Under the pieces are notes generated by a model. The model had not been told where the DNA came from, made no database searches, and was given only the letters and a program-made list of their open reading frames with translations. Shown here in pieces: positions 6,826-12,632 of a DNA stretch of 12,632 bases. How positions within the stretch are numbered: the first letter of the stretch is position 1; the number at the start of each line of letters is the position of its first letter. This DNA comes from an uncultured Anaerolineales bacterium (lineage in GTDB: Bacteria > Chloroflexota > Anaerolineae > Anaerolineales > UBA6663): NCBI GenBank assembly GCA_937952305.1, contig CALFZO010000042.1, forward strand, positions 1 to 12,632, written 5' to 3'. Both the position numbers and the translations under genes were made by a program.

Positions 6826-7926
6826 TCACAACGCGAACTGGCCGTTGCGGTAGAACAGTTGGCCGTCGACGACGATTTCGCTCTCGGCCATGTCACACAG
6901 CATGTCCCAGTGCAGGCCGGACTCGTTCCGGCCGCCGGTCTCGGGATAGCTGGCGCCCACCGCCAGGTGGATGGTGCCGCCCATCTTCTCGTCGAACAGC
7001 ATCTCCTTAGTGAAACGCTGGATGCCGTAGTTGGTGCCGATGCCCCACTCGCCGAGGTAGCGCGCGCCGGCGTCGGTGTTGAGCAGGGCCGTCAGCAGTT
7101 CCTGGTTCTGGCTGGCGCGCTCCTTCACCACCCGGCCGTTCTCAAACCACAACTCGATGTCGGTGACCTCTTGCCCGTCATAGATCGCCGGGTAGCGGAA
7201 GCGCACCCAGCCGTTGACCGAGTCCTCCACCGGGCCGGTGAAGATTTCGCCGTCCGGGAAGTTGTACTTGCCGTCGGCCTCCTTGAACGAGCGGCCGGCG
7301 ATGGACAGCTGCAGATCGATGTTGGCGCCCTTGAGCGTGACCGCCTGTTTGCCGGCCAGCCAGTTGATCAGGCGCCGCTGACGCGCACCCTCCTCGCGCC
7401 AGAGGGCCACCGGGTCCGGCGTATCCAACAGGCCGGCGCCGTAGACGAAGTCCTGGTAATCGCCCAGGCTCATGTTGGCTTCCTGGGCCATCGCCTGGGT
7501 CGGGTAGACGGTGAGACACCAGCGCATTTCCTGGCGGGCGGCGCGCTCCATGAAGAGCTTGCTGAGCGGCGCCTTGGCTTTGCGCACGCGCGCCAGCCGC
7601 TCCGGGGCGGCGCCGCTGAGCGCGCGCGTGTTGTAGTCGGCCATCAGCACCAGCCGGGCGTCAAAGGTCTCATAGATCAGGCGCGTGACCGGCGAGACAA
7701 AATCCAGCTGAGCGTCCGAGGCATACTTGAAGAACAATTCGTCGGCGCCGGGCAGGCTGTTGACGACGGTGACGTGCGCGCCGGCCCGGATGGCCTCGGC
7801 GTACACGGCCAAGGAGAGCTCGTCGGCCAGCGGGCTGGTTTGCAGCATGAGCTGCTGGCCGGGTTTGAGCTCCAGCGAGTAATGCACCATGACTTGGGCG
7901 AGTTTGGTGATACGCGGGTCAGCCAT
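6826..7926 (-). CDS. M29-family metallo-aminopeptidase (AmpS/aminopeptidase T type)
   Basis: The protein has 366 residues; M29 members usually have 365-415. The dimetal site expected for the family can be placed: Glu227 (DGEIFTGP), Glu293 (YLGEWGIGTN), His320 (GGTIHLAVG), and His339 plus Asp341 (GLHWDM). VEDSVNGW at 233-240 and ASYPETGGRNES at 325-336 are also typical. It would remove N-terminal residues from peptides in the cytoplasm using two divalent metals. The ATG at 7926 overlaps the end of the YkgJ gene by 8 bp; longer in-frame starts reach back into that gene and look unrelated to the family. The binding-protein gene starts 35 bp downstream, so peptidase and transporter may share an mRNA. 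Confidence 0.93.
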   Translation of the reverse strand: MADPRITKLAQVMVHYSLELKPGQQLMLQTSPLADELSLAVYAEAIRAGAHVTVVNSLPGADELFFKYASDAQLDFVSPVTRLIYETFDARLVLMADYNTRALSGAAPERLARVRKAKAPLSKLFMERAARQEMRWCLTVYPTQAMAQEANMSLGDYQDFVYGAGLLDTPDPVALWREEGARQRRLINWLAGKQAVTLKGANIDLQLSIAGRSFKEADGKYNFPDGEIFTGPVEDSVNGWVRFRYPAIYDGQEVTDIELWFENGRVVKERASQNQELLTALLNTDAGARYLGEWGIGTNYGIQRFTKEMLFDEKMGGTIHLAVGASYPETGGRNESGLHWDMLCDMAESEIVVDGQLFYRNGQFAL

Positions 7927-8197
7927 GCGGGAGAGGCATCCTTTCCGTGCGGGTCTGCTCTTCCAATTCCGCCAGCCAGCGCAGCGCCGCGTTCCGGTCG
8001 GCGCCGCACATGTCTGGCTCGGGTCGCAGATGCGCACACACGGCCGGGCGTTCCGGCCGGCCGAAGAGTTGGCAGCGGTAATCGTCGGTCAATTGGACGC
8101 AGCGGACGCCGGCCGGCTTGCCGTGCGGCATCCCCGGGATGGGGGAGCTGAGGGAGGGCGCGATGCAACAGGCGCCGCAGCCGGCGCGGCAGTCCAT
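7919..8197 (-). CDS. YkgJ-family Cys-cluster protein
   Basis: The protein is small, with 92 residues and eight cysteines: 3, 7, 10 and 11 in CRAGCGACC, then 33, 42, 54 and 64. This CxxxCxxCC start with later single cysteines is the YkgJ (zinc/iron-chelating domain, UPF0153) pattern. Members probably bind a metal or Fe-S cluster; the biochemical role is not established. The ATG is 9 bp after the dehydrogenase stop, and the 3' end overlaps the aminopeptidase start by 8 bp, so it is almost certainly co-translated with it. The length is at the short end of the family but nothing looks broken. Confidence 0.88.
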   Translation of the reverse strand: MDCRAGCGACCIAPSLSSPIPGMPHGKPAGVRCVQLTDDYRCQLFGRPERPAVCAHLRPEPDMCGADRNAALRWLAELEEQTRTERMPLPHG

Positions 8198-8206
8198 GGC
8201 CGGGGG

Positions 8207-9064
8207 CTAAGCCTTCTGATCGTACTCGTAGAAGCCGCGCCCGGTCTTGCGGCCCAGGTAGCCGGCGTCCACCATCCGGCGCAGCAGCGGGGCCGGCCGG
8301 TACTTGTCATCGCCCAGATCGCGGTGCAGCACTTCCATCACCGCCAGGACCACGTCCAGGCCGACCATATCGGCCAGCGTCAGCGGGCCCATGGGGTGGT
8401 TCATGCCCAGGCGCATGATCGTGTCGATCGACTCGCGCGGGGCCACGCCTTCCTCCAGCGCAAAGACGGCCTCGTTGATCATCGGGCACAAGATCCGGTT
8501 GGAGATGAAGCCGGGTGCGTCGTTGACGACCACGGGCGTCTTGCCCATGTTCTCGGCCACGGCCACGACCGTGGTCACCGTGCCGTTGCCGGTACCCAGG
8601 CCCTTGACGATCTCCACCAGCGACATGAGCGGCACCGGATTGAAGAAGTGCAGGCCGATGACCTTCTCCGGCCGCTTGGTGGCCGCGCCTAGGCGCGTCA
8701 GCGAGATAGACGAGGTGTTGCTGGCCAGGATCACGCCGGGCCGGGCTTGCCGGTCCAGGTCACGGAAGAGCTTGAGCTTGAGCTCCAGGTTCTCGCTGGC
8801 GGCTTCCACCACCAGGTCGGCTTCGGCCACGGCCGTCAGGTCGCTGCCCGTGCGGATCCCGTCCACAGCCGCCAACTGCGTGTCGTTCAACTGGCCTTTG
8901 CCGTGCAGCTTGTTGGCCGATTTCCGGATCGTCGCCAGGCCTTTGTCCAGCGCCGCCGGGTAGACGTCCAGCATGCTCACCTGGTAGCCGGCCGTGGCCG
9001 CGGCCTGAGCGATGCCGCTGCCCATGGTGCCGGCCCCGATGACGGCGATGTGATGAATCGTCAT
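8207..9064 (-). CDS. hbd: 3-hydroxybutyryl-CoA (3-hydroxyacyl-CoA) dehydrogenase
   Basis: The protein has 285 residues, the usual length of stand-alone Hbd. The NAD-binding GAGTMGSGIA is at 10-19. Catalytic and substrate residues are visible: the Ser of SNTSSIS (115-121), His139 in HFFNPVP, Glu151 in LVEIVKG, and Asn189 in NDAPGFISNR. The C-terminal domain has NHPMGPLTLADMVGLD (222-237) and GRKTGRGFYEY (271-281). It oxidises (S)-3-hydroxyacyl-CoA to 3-ketoacyl-CoA with NAD(P), or runs in reverse for butanoate synthesis. GGAG lies 10 nt before the ATG. The thiolase gene directly upstream encodes the adjacent reaction, which supports a role in short-chain acyl-CoA metabolism; the direction in vivo is not visible. 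Confidence 0.95.
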   Translation of the reverse strand: MTIHHIAVIGAGTMGSGIAQAAATAGYQVSMLDVYPAALDKGLATIRKSANKLHGKGQLNDTQLAAVDGIRTGSDLTAVAEADLVVEAASENLELKLKLFRDLDRQARPGVILASNTSSISLTRLGAATKRPEKVIGLHFFNPVPLMSLVEIVKGLGTGNGTVTTVVAVAENMGKTPVVVNDAPGFISNRILCPMINEAVFALEEGVAPRESIDTIMRLGMNHPMGPLTLADMVGLDVVLAVMEVLHRDLGDDKYRPAPLLRRMVDAGYLGRKTGRGFYEYDQKA

Positions 9065-9087
9065 TGTGTCTATTCTCCGTTAGCTCT

Positions 9088-9155
9088 GGACGATGGACCG
9101 AAGACGGAGGCCGATAGCAGAGGCGCCTGCGTCCGTCTTTCGTCGCAGGTCGTCC
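9088..9155 (-). repeat. Imperfect inverted repeat between thiolase and hbd genes
   Basis: Outer arms GGACGA (9088-9093) and TCGTCC (9150-9155) and inner arms AAGACGGA (9101-9108) and TCCGTCTT (9132-9139) are complementary, separated by unequal bulges. The element starts right after the thiolase stop on the minus strand and fills most of the 92-bp gap. It has no T-tract, so it is not a standard terminator. It could stabilise the upstream mRNA or be a copy of a dispersed GACGGACGA-type repeat. Confidence 0.55.
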
Positions 9156-9156
9156 G

Positions 9157-10362
9157 TCACTCTAGCTCGACCGCCAGCGCCACGGCCTCGCCGCCGCCCA
9201 GGCACAGCGACGCGAGCCCGCGCTTCAGCCCGCGGTCACGCAGGGCGTTGATCAGCGTCACCAGCACACGCGCGCCGCTGGCGCCTACCGGGTGCCCCAG
9301 GGCGATAGCGCCGCCGTGGACGTTGACTTTGCCCCAATCCCAGCCTTGCTCGGCCAGGGCGTAGCCGTCCGCCAACACCTGGGCCGCGAAGGCCTCGTTC
9401 AGTTCGATCAGGTCCAGGTCGGCCAGTGTCCAGCCGATCCGGGCCAGCAGCTTGGGGATGGCGCGGGCCGGCGCGATGAACAGATACTTGGGCGGCACAG
9501 CCGCCGACGTGTAGCCGACGATGCGGGCCAACGGCCGGCGCCCGAGCGCCTCCGCCTTGGCGCGCGAAGCCACCACCACCGCCGCCGCGCCGTCGTTGAG
9601 GCCGGGCGCATTGCCGGCCGTCACGCGGCCGTCTTTCTGAAAAGCCGGCTTGAGCTTGGCCAGCGCCTCCAGCGAGGTCTCCCGGCGCGGCGCCTCGTCC
9701 ATGGCCACGACGGTCGGCTTGCCCTTGACGTCGATCTCCACCGGCGCGATCTCGGCCGTGAACTTGCCGGCCGCCTGGGCCGCGACGGCCTTCTGATGAC
9801 TCTCCAGGGCCAGTTGGTCCATGGCCGCGCGCGTCACCTCGTACTCCTGGGCGATGAACTCGGCCGCATCGCCCATGGCCCAGTTCTCAAATGGATCGAG
9901 CAGGCCGTCGTGGAAGGCCGCGTCGAACAGCGGTTGGTCGCCGTAGCGCACGCCCTGGCGGATGTAGACCAGGTGCGGCAGCGCGCTCATGTTCTCCATG
10001 CCGCCCGCCACCAGCAGGTCGGCGTCCTCGGCCCGCACGGCCTGGGCCGCCGTCATCACGGCCTTGAGCCCGGAGCCGCAGACCTTGTTGATGGTCACGG
10101 CGCCGACCTCGGGCGGGAGCCCGGCGAAGATGCCGGCCTGCCGCGCCGGCGCCTGGCCGGAGCCGGCCGAGACCACCTGGCCCATGATGACTTCTTCAAT
10201 CGCGGCCGGGTCCACGCCGGCGCGTTCGACTGCCGCGCGGATCGCCACCGCGCCCAGCCGCGTGGCCGGCACGGCGGCCAGCGCGCCCATGAACTTGCCG
10301 ATTGGCGTGCGCGCGCCGGACAGGATCACGGCGTCCCGCGCGGATTTGGGATGGTCGGTCAC
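9157..10362 (-). CDS. Acetyl-CoA C-acetyltransferase (thiolase)
   Basis: The protein has 401 residues, the standard thiolase length. The acylated nucleophile is Cys95 in NKVCGSGLKAV. NEAFAAQ is at 322-328, the active-site His is 357 in HGGAIALGHPVGASGAR, and the second catalytic Cys is 387 in SLCLGGGEAVA. The last motif reads GEAVA rather than the more common GQG(I/M)A, a variant near the substrate end; all catalytic residues remain. It condenses two acetyl-CoA to acetoacetyl-CoA or cleaves 3-ketoacyl-CoA. The start is a GTG with GAGG 6 nt upstream; there is no nearby ATG. Pairing with hbd suggests a C4 or beta-oxidation module, although no crotonase or acyl-CoA dehydrogenase is in the window. 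Confidence 0.95.
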   Translation of the reverse strand: MTDHPKSARDAVILSGARTPIGKFMGALAAVPATRLGAVAIRAAVERAGVDPAAIEEVIMGQVVSAGSGQAPARQAGIFAGLPPEVGAVTINKVCGSGLKAVMTAAQAVRAEDADLLVAGGMENMSALPHLVYIRQGVRYGDQPLFDAAFHDGLLDPFENWAMGDAAEFIAQEYEVTRAAMDQLALESHQKAVAAQAAGKFTAEIAPVEIDVKGKPTVVAMDEAPRRETSLEALAKLKPAFQKDGRVTAGNAPGLNDGAAAVVVASRAKAEALGRRPLARIVGYTSAAVPPKYLFIAPARAIPKLLARIGWTLADLDLIELNEAFAAQVLADGYALAEQGWDWGKVNVHGGAIALGHPVGASGARVLVTLINALRDRGLKRGLASLCLGGGEAVALAVELE

Positions 10363-10388
10363 AGAGCACCTCGTCGCAATAGGCCCGC

Positions 10389-10754
10389 TTAGTCCAGCGG
10401 GCTGAGCCAGCGCGCCGGATCCAGCGCCTCGCTCTCGATAACGATGGCCATCAGCCCGGCCTCAGTGCCGGCCGCATGCCACTCGCCGGCTTCCCAGAAG
10501 GCCGCCCGGCCGGCCGCCAGCGGAGTCTTCTCCGGGCCGGCGCCGCGCGCCCAGCCCTCGCCCTGCACCACCGCGAACAACTGCGGCGACCCGGCCGGAT
10601 GGTAACCGACGGCGCCGCCGGCCGCGAGGTGCATCACGCTGACCCGGATGGCCGGGCCGGGATCGACGCGGGCCAGCCAGAGCTGGCTCAACGCCTGGCT
10701 GCCGAAGGCGTCGATCGGCCGGCTGACGGCGGCATCAAAGCGATAGAGCCGCAT
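10389..10754 (-). CDS. Small single-domain cupin protein
   Basis: The protein has 121 residues and fits a single beta-barrel cupin. Motif 1 region: GGAVGYHPAGSPQLFAVVQG (residues 46-65), with His52 and Gln58 but without the usual HxH pair. Motif 2 region: GRAAFWEAGEWHAAG (82-96), with His93. With an incomplete metal-ligand set, catalysis is uncertain; a binding or sensing role is as likely. The gene lies 13 bp after HIT and 26 bp before thiolase, all on the same strand, so co-transcription is likely. No strong ribosome site precedes the ATG (GGCGGG abuts it), which suggests coupling to HIT translation. Confidence 0.8.
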   Translation of the reverse strand: MRLYRFDAAVSRPIDAFGSQALSQLWLARVDPGPAIRVSVMHLAAGGAVGYHPAGSPQLFAVVQGEGWARGAGPEKTPLAAGRAAFWEAGEWHAAGTEAGLMAIVIESEALDPARWLSPLD

Positions 10755-10767
10755 CCCGCCGCGCGTC

Positions 10768-11274
10768 TCACTTCTGCGGCCAGGCCGCGCGCATCCGCTG
10801 CCAGGTTTCGGGCGGGTCTTCGGGGATGACGCGCGTGCCGGCAGCCACGGTCATGAAATTGGTATCGCCGGCCCAGCGCGGCACGGCGTGCAGGTGCACG
10901 TGCTCGGCGATGCCGGCGCCGGCGGCCGTGCCGATGTTCATGCCGATGTTAAAGGCCTGGGGCGTGTACATCGTCCGCAACGCGGCCAGGCCCTGGTTCA
11001 ACAGGAGCATCAGCTCGGTCAACGTTTCGGCCGGGAGCAGCTCCGGGCTGGGCACGTGCTCGTACGGGACCACCATGAAGTGGCCGTTGTTGTAGGGGTA
11101 CAGATTGAGAATCACGTACGCGTGCGCGCCGCGCCGGACGATGAAATTCTCGCCGTCCCGGTCCTCGGCCGGCTTGTCACAGAACAGGCAGCCCGTGCCG
11201 CCTGCCAGGCCGCCGGAGGTTTTTTGGGAGGATTGGAGATACGTCATGCGCCACGGTGACCAGAGGTGTTCCAT
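10768..11274 (-). CDS. HIT-family nucleotide hydrolase/phosphorylase
   Basis: The protein has 168 residues. The histidine triad is HVHLHAVPRW at 125-134 (His125, 127, 129). LWSPWRMTY at 4-12 and the zinc-type CLFC pair (Cys29, Cys32) are features of the AP4A-phosphorylase-like branch of HIT proteins. NLYPYNNGHFMVVPYEH at 57-73 is the conserved nucleotide-pocket segment. It probably hydrolyses or phosphorolyses dinucleoside polyphosphates or adenylylated small molecules in the cytoplasm. No Shine-Dalgarno sequence is visible. An extended -10 (TGTTAGAAT) lies only 9 nt before the ATG, so the transcript may be leaderless or nearly so. It heads the long minus-strand run and is divergent from birA. 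Confidence 0.93.
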   Translation of the reverse strand: MEHLWSPWRMTYLQSSQKTSGGLAGGTGCLFCDKPAEDRDGENFIVRRGAHAYVILNLYPYNNGHFMVVPYEHVPSPELLPAETLTELMLLLNQGLAALRTMYTPQAFNIGMNIGTAAGAGIAEHVHLHAVPRWAGDTNFMTVAAGTRVIPEDPPETWQRMRAAWPQK

Positions 11275-11283
11275 CGCGGGCCA

Positions 11284-11292
11284 ATTCTAACA
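11284..11292 (-). promoter_or_regulatory. Extended -10 promoter for the HIT gene
   Basis: The minus strand reads TGTTAGAAT, an extended -10 (TGn plus TAGAAT, five of six to consensus). Nine bases separate it from the ATG, placing the expected start of transcription within 2-3 nt of the start codon. No clear -35 is present, as is common for extended -10 promoters. Confidence 0.55.
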
Positions 11293-11321
11293 GACAATCA
11301 CGGCGCGCCGCCGCGCGCGCG

Positions 11322-11350
11322 TTGGCGCGGGCCCCAATTTGCTTTACAAT
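11322..11350 (+). promoter_or_regulatory. Sigma-70-type promoter for birA, leaderless geometry
   Basis: TTGGCG at 11322-11327 and TACAAT at 11345-11350 are separated by exactly 17 bp, a close match to a housekeeping promoter. Only 6 nt lie between the -10 and the ATG at 11357, so transcription should begin at or next to the start codon. No ribosome-binding site is present, consistent with leaderless translation. Confidence 0.7.
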
Positions 11351-11356
11351 GCGGCC

Positions 11357-12136
11357 ATGCTGCACGCCCAGGACTTGCTCCACCGTCTAAGCGGCTTGCG
11401 CCTGGCCCACCCGATCCACCTGTATCAGCACATCGGCTCGACCAATGATCAGGCCCGGCAGCTGGCCGAGGCCGGGGCGCCCGAAGGTTTGCTGCTGGTG
11501 GCCGAGGAGCAGACGGCCGGCCGCGGCCGCTCCGGCCGGCGCTGGCAGACTCCGCCAGGCAGCGCGCTGGCGCTGAGCGTGGTGCTGCGCCCGGCGCTGC
11601 GCGCCGAGCATGGCGCGCGCCTGACGATGCTGGCCGGTCTGGCCGTGTGCGAGGCCGTGGAGCAACTGGCCGGCGTCCGAGCCGACCTCAAGTGGCCCAA
11701 CGACGTGCTGCTGGGCGGGCGCAAAGCCGGCGGCATCCTGGTGGAATCGGCGTTGAACGCCGAGAGCGTGGAGTACGCCGTGATCGGGATCGGCCTGAAC
11801 GTCAGTTGGGCGCCGGCGCCCGAGAGCGTGGACTTCCCGGCGACCAGCGTCGAGGCCGAGTGCGGGCGAACGCTCGACCGGGTGGTGCTCCTGCGCGCGC
11901 TGCTGGCACGGTTGGAGGCGCGCTACGCGGAGTTGCTGGCGCCGGCGCTGTTCACGGACTGGCGCGCGCGGCTGAGCATGCTCGGCGCGCCCGTGGAGCT
12001 GCGCGGCGAGACCGAGACTCTGACCGGCCGCGCCGAAACGGTTGACCCGGACGGCGCGCTGGTGGTGCGGCTGGACGACGGCACAGTCCGCCGCGTCCTG
12101 GCCGGTGATGTGCGGCTGCGGCCCCGGTCGGCGTGA
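11357..12136 (+). CDS. birA: Biotin--[acetyl-CoA-carboxylase] ligase (BirA catalytic form)
   Basis: The protein has 259 residues. Biotin-protein ligase motifs in order: IGSTND at 26-31, EEQTAGRGRSGRRW at 50-63 (biotinyl-AMP binding loop), KWPNDVLL at 112-119, KAGGILVE at 123-130, GIGLNV at 144-149, and a C-terminal beta domain from about 210. There is no N-terminal winged helix, so this is the group I enzyme, which biotinylates carboxylase carrier proteins but does not repress the biotin operon. The ATG at 11357 follows a TTGGCG-17-TACAAT promoter with 6 nt between. A TTG at 11339 would place the start upstream of the -10 box and is unlikely. The small membrane-protein gene follows 49 bp later. 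Confidence 0.95.
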   Translation: MLHAQDLLHRLSGLRLAHPIHLYQHIGSTNDQARQLAEAGAPEGLLLVAEEQTAGRGRSGRRWQTPPGSALALSVVLRPALRAEHGARLTMLAGLAVCEAVEQLAGVRADLKWPNDVLLGGRKAGGILVESALNAESVEYAVIGIGLNVSWAPAPESVDFPATSVEAECGRTLDRVVLLRALLARLEARYAELLAPALFTDWRARLSMLGAPVELRGETETLTGRAETVDPDGALVVRLDDGTVRRVLAGDVRLRPRSA

Positions 12137-12185
12137 CCGCCGGGCCGCGCTGGCTGATTTACTTATCCTGCATCGGGAGGCTGAG

Positions 12186-12389
12186 ATGTTCGACAATCTG
12201 CGGCAGCAACTGAACGCCGATCAACCCGAGGACGACGGCGGCGCGCCGGCGCCGCGCAGCCGCCGCAGCCTGCTCGGCCTGACGCCGTCTCAGCTCTTCA
12301 TCCTGTCGCTGATGCTGTTCCTCAATGTGACCGTGCTGGGCTGCTTCGCGCTGGTCGCCTTCGACAAGATCGTCCTGCCGTTCTTTTAG
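12186..12389 (+). CDS. Small single-span membrane protein, unknown function
   Basis: The protein has 67 residues and matches no family I recognise. Residues 1-31 are hydrophilic (acidic DQPEDD then basic PRSRR). Residues 35-62 form one strongly hydrophobic segment, LTPSQLFILSLMLFLNVTVLG and on to VAFDKIVLPFF. The basic cluster before the span predicts the N-terminus inside the cell. GGGAGG ends about 5 nt before the ATG, a strong ribosome site and the best in the window, which argues the gene is real. It is transcribed after birA and closed by a terminator 29 bp downstream. Confidence 0.82.
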   Translation: MFDNLRQQLNADQPEDDGGAPAPRSRRSLLGLTPSQLFILSLMLFLNVTVLGCFALVAFDKIVLPFF

Positions 12390-12418
12390 CTCCGGCGTCG
12401 GGCCGCGCTCGCGCTGCC

Positions 12419-12449
12419 GGGTTTGGGAAAGCCTCCCAAACCCTTTTTT
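12419..12449 (+). terminator. Intrinsic terminator of the birA operon
   Basis: Arms GGGTTTGGGA (12419-12428) and TCCCAAACCC (12434-12443) form a perfect 10-bp stem with loop AAGCC, followed directly by six T. Orientation fits the + strand genes. There is no T-tract on the opposite strand for the convergent gene. Confidence 0.95.
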
Positions 12450-12467
12450 GTTTCCAGGGCCGGCCGC

Positions 12468-12632
12468 TCAGGGCCAGACGGTGACGGTCTCCAGGCTCCA
12501 CAACTCAGACGCCGCGCCGGCCTCCGGCTGCACGCCCGCCACCGCCGGGCGCGCGCCCAGGAGGCGGGGCCGCGCGAAGAGCGGCAGCACCGGCAGGTCT
12601 TGGGCCAGATAGCGCCCGGCCTCGGCCTGGTT
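12468..12632 (-). CDS. C-terminal end of a family-5 (Dpp/Opp-like) ABC solute-binding protein, partial
   Basis: Only the last 54 residues are inside the window. They read RYLAQDLPVLPLFARPRL, then a short variable stretch, SELWSLETVTVW and the stop at 12468. The sequence '(E/Q)DLPVLPLF-RP' followed about 20 residues later by '(S/T)ELW--E' is the usual ending of periplasmic peptide/nickel-type solute-binding proteins. The rest of the gene, including any signal peptide, lies beyond the right edge. It converges on the birA operon, 18 bp past the terminator T-tract. Confidence 0.75.
   Translation of the reverse strand, partial: NQAEAGRYLAQDLPVLPLFARPRLLGARPAVAGVQPEAGAASELWSLETVTVWP

Noticed and set aside
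5810..8151. Two long + strand frames (347 and 490 residues)
   Set aside because: They are antisense to the binding protein and the M29 peptidase, have no recognisable domain, and overlap each other in different frames.

Overview
This is high-GC bacterial chromosomal DNA with tightly packed genes, frequent overlaps and some GTG/TTG starts. The gene mix suggests a Chloroflexota (Anaerolineae-like) genome: an M29 aminopeptidase, a carbohydrate ABC transporter without its own ATPase, a YkgJ protein, an FGE-fold lipo/membrane-type protein with a Pro/Thr linker, and a BirA without HTH. That assignment is an inference from style and content; no marker gene here settles it.

Layout. Positions 1-405 hold a tandem array of 86-bp units: three identical, one diverged and one shortened. 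Each ends at the same place in a short reading frame with a stop, as if the 3' end of a gene had been copied repeatedly. Positions 406-564 carry a strong 60-nt hairpin. Next, on the + strand, is an anchored extracytoplasmic FGE/SUMF1-fold protein that lacks the catalytic cysteines (565-1638). A TetR regulator (-, 1651-2232) and a class I SAM methyltransferase (+, 2371-3099) diverge from a 138-bp gap that contains a clean operator-like palindrome.

From 11274 down to 3116 everything is on the minus strand. In transcription order it reads: HIT-family hydrolase, small cupin, acetyl-CoA acetyltransferase (thiolase), 3-hydroxyacyl-CoA dehydrogenase, YkgJ Cys-cluster protein, M29 aminopeptidase, sugar-type solute-binding lipoprotein, two permeases, and a LOG-family phosphoribohydrolase. 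Spacing is mostly -17 to +93 bp, so most of it probably forms one or a few operons; LOG has its own -10 box. Thiolase and dehydrogenase are consecutive steps of C4 acyl-CoA metabolism (beta-oxidation or butanoate/hydroxybutyrate turnover). The binding protein and permeases form an importer that must borrow an ATPase encoded elsewhere.

From 11357 the + strand encodes a biotin-protein ligase, then a 67-residue single-span membrane protein, closed by a perfect intrinsic terminator. The window ends inside the C-terminus of a family-5 (Dpp/Opp-like) solute-binding protein on the minus strand.

Most of the window is ordinary housekeeping and transport. I found no defence system, mobile element, CRISPR, tRNA or rRNA. 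The least explained parts are the tandem array and hairpin at the left edge and the apparently leaderless divergent promoters between the HIT and birA genes.
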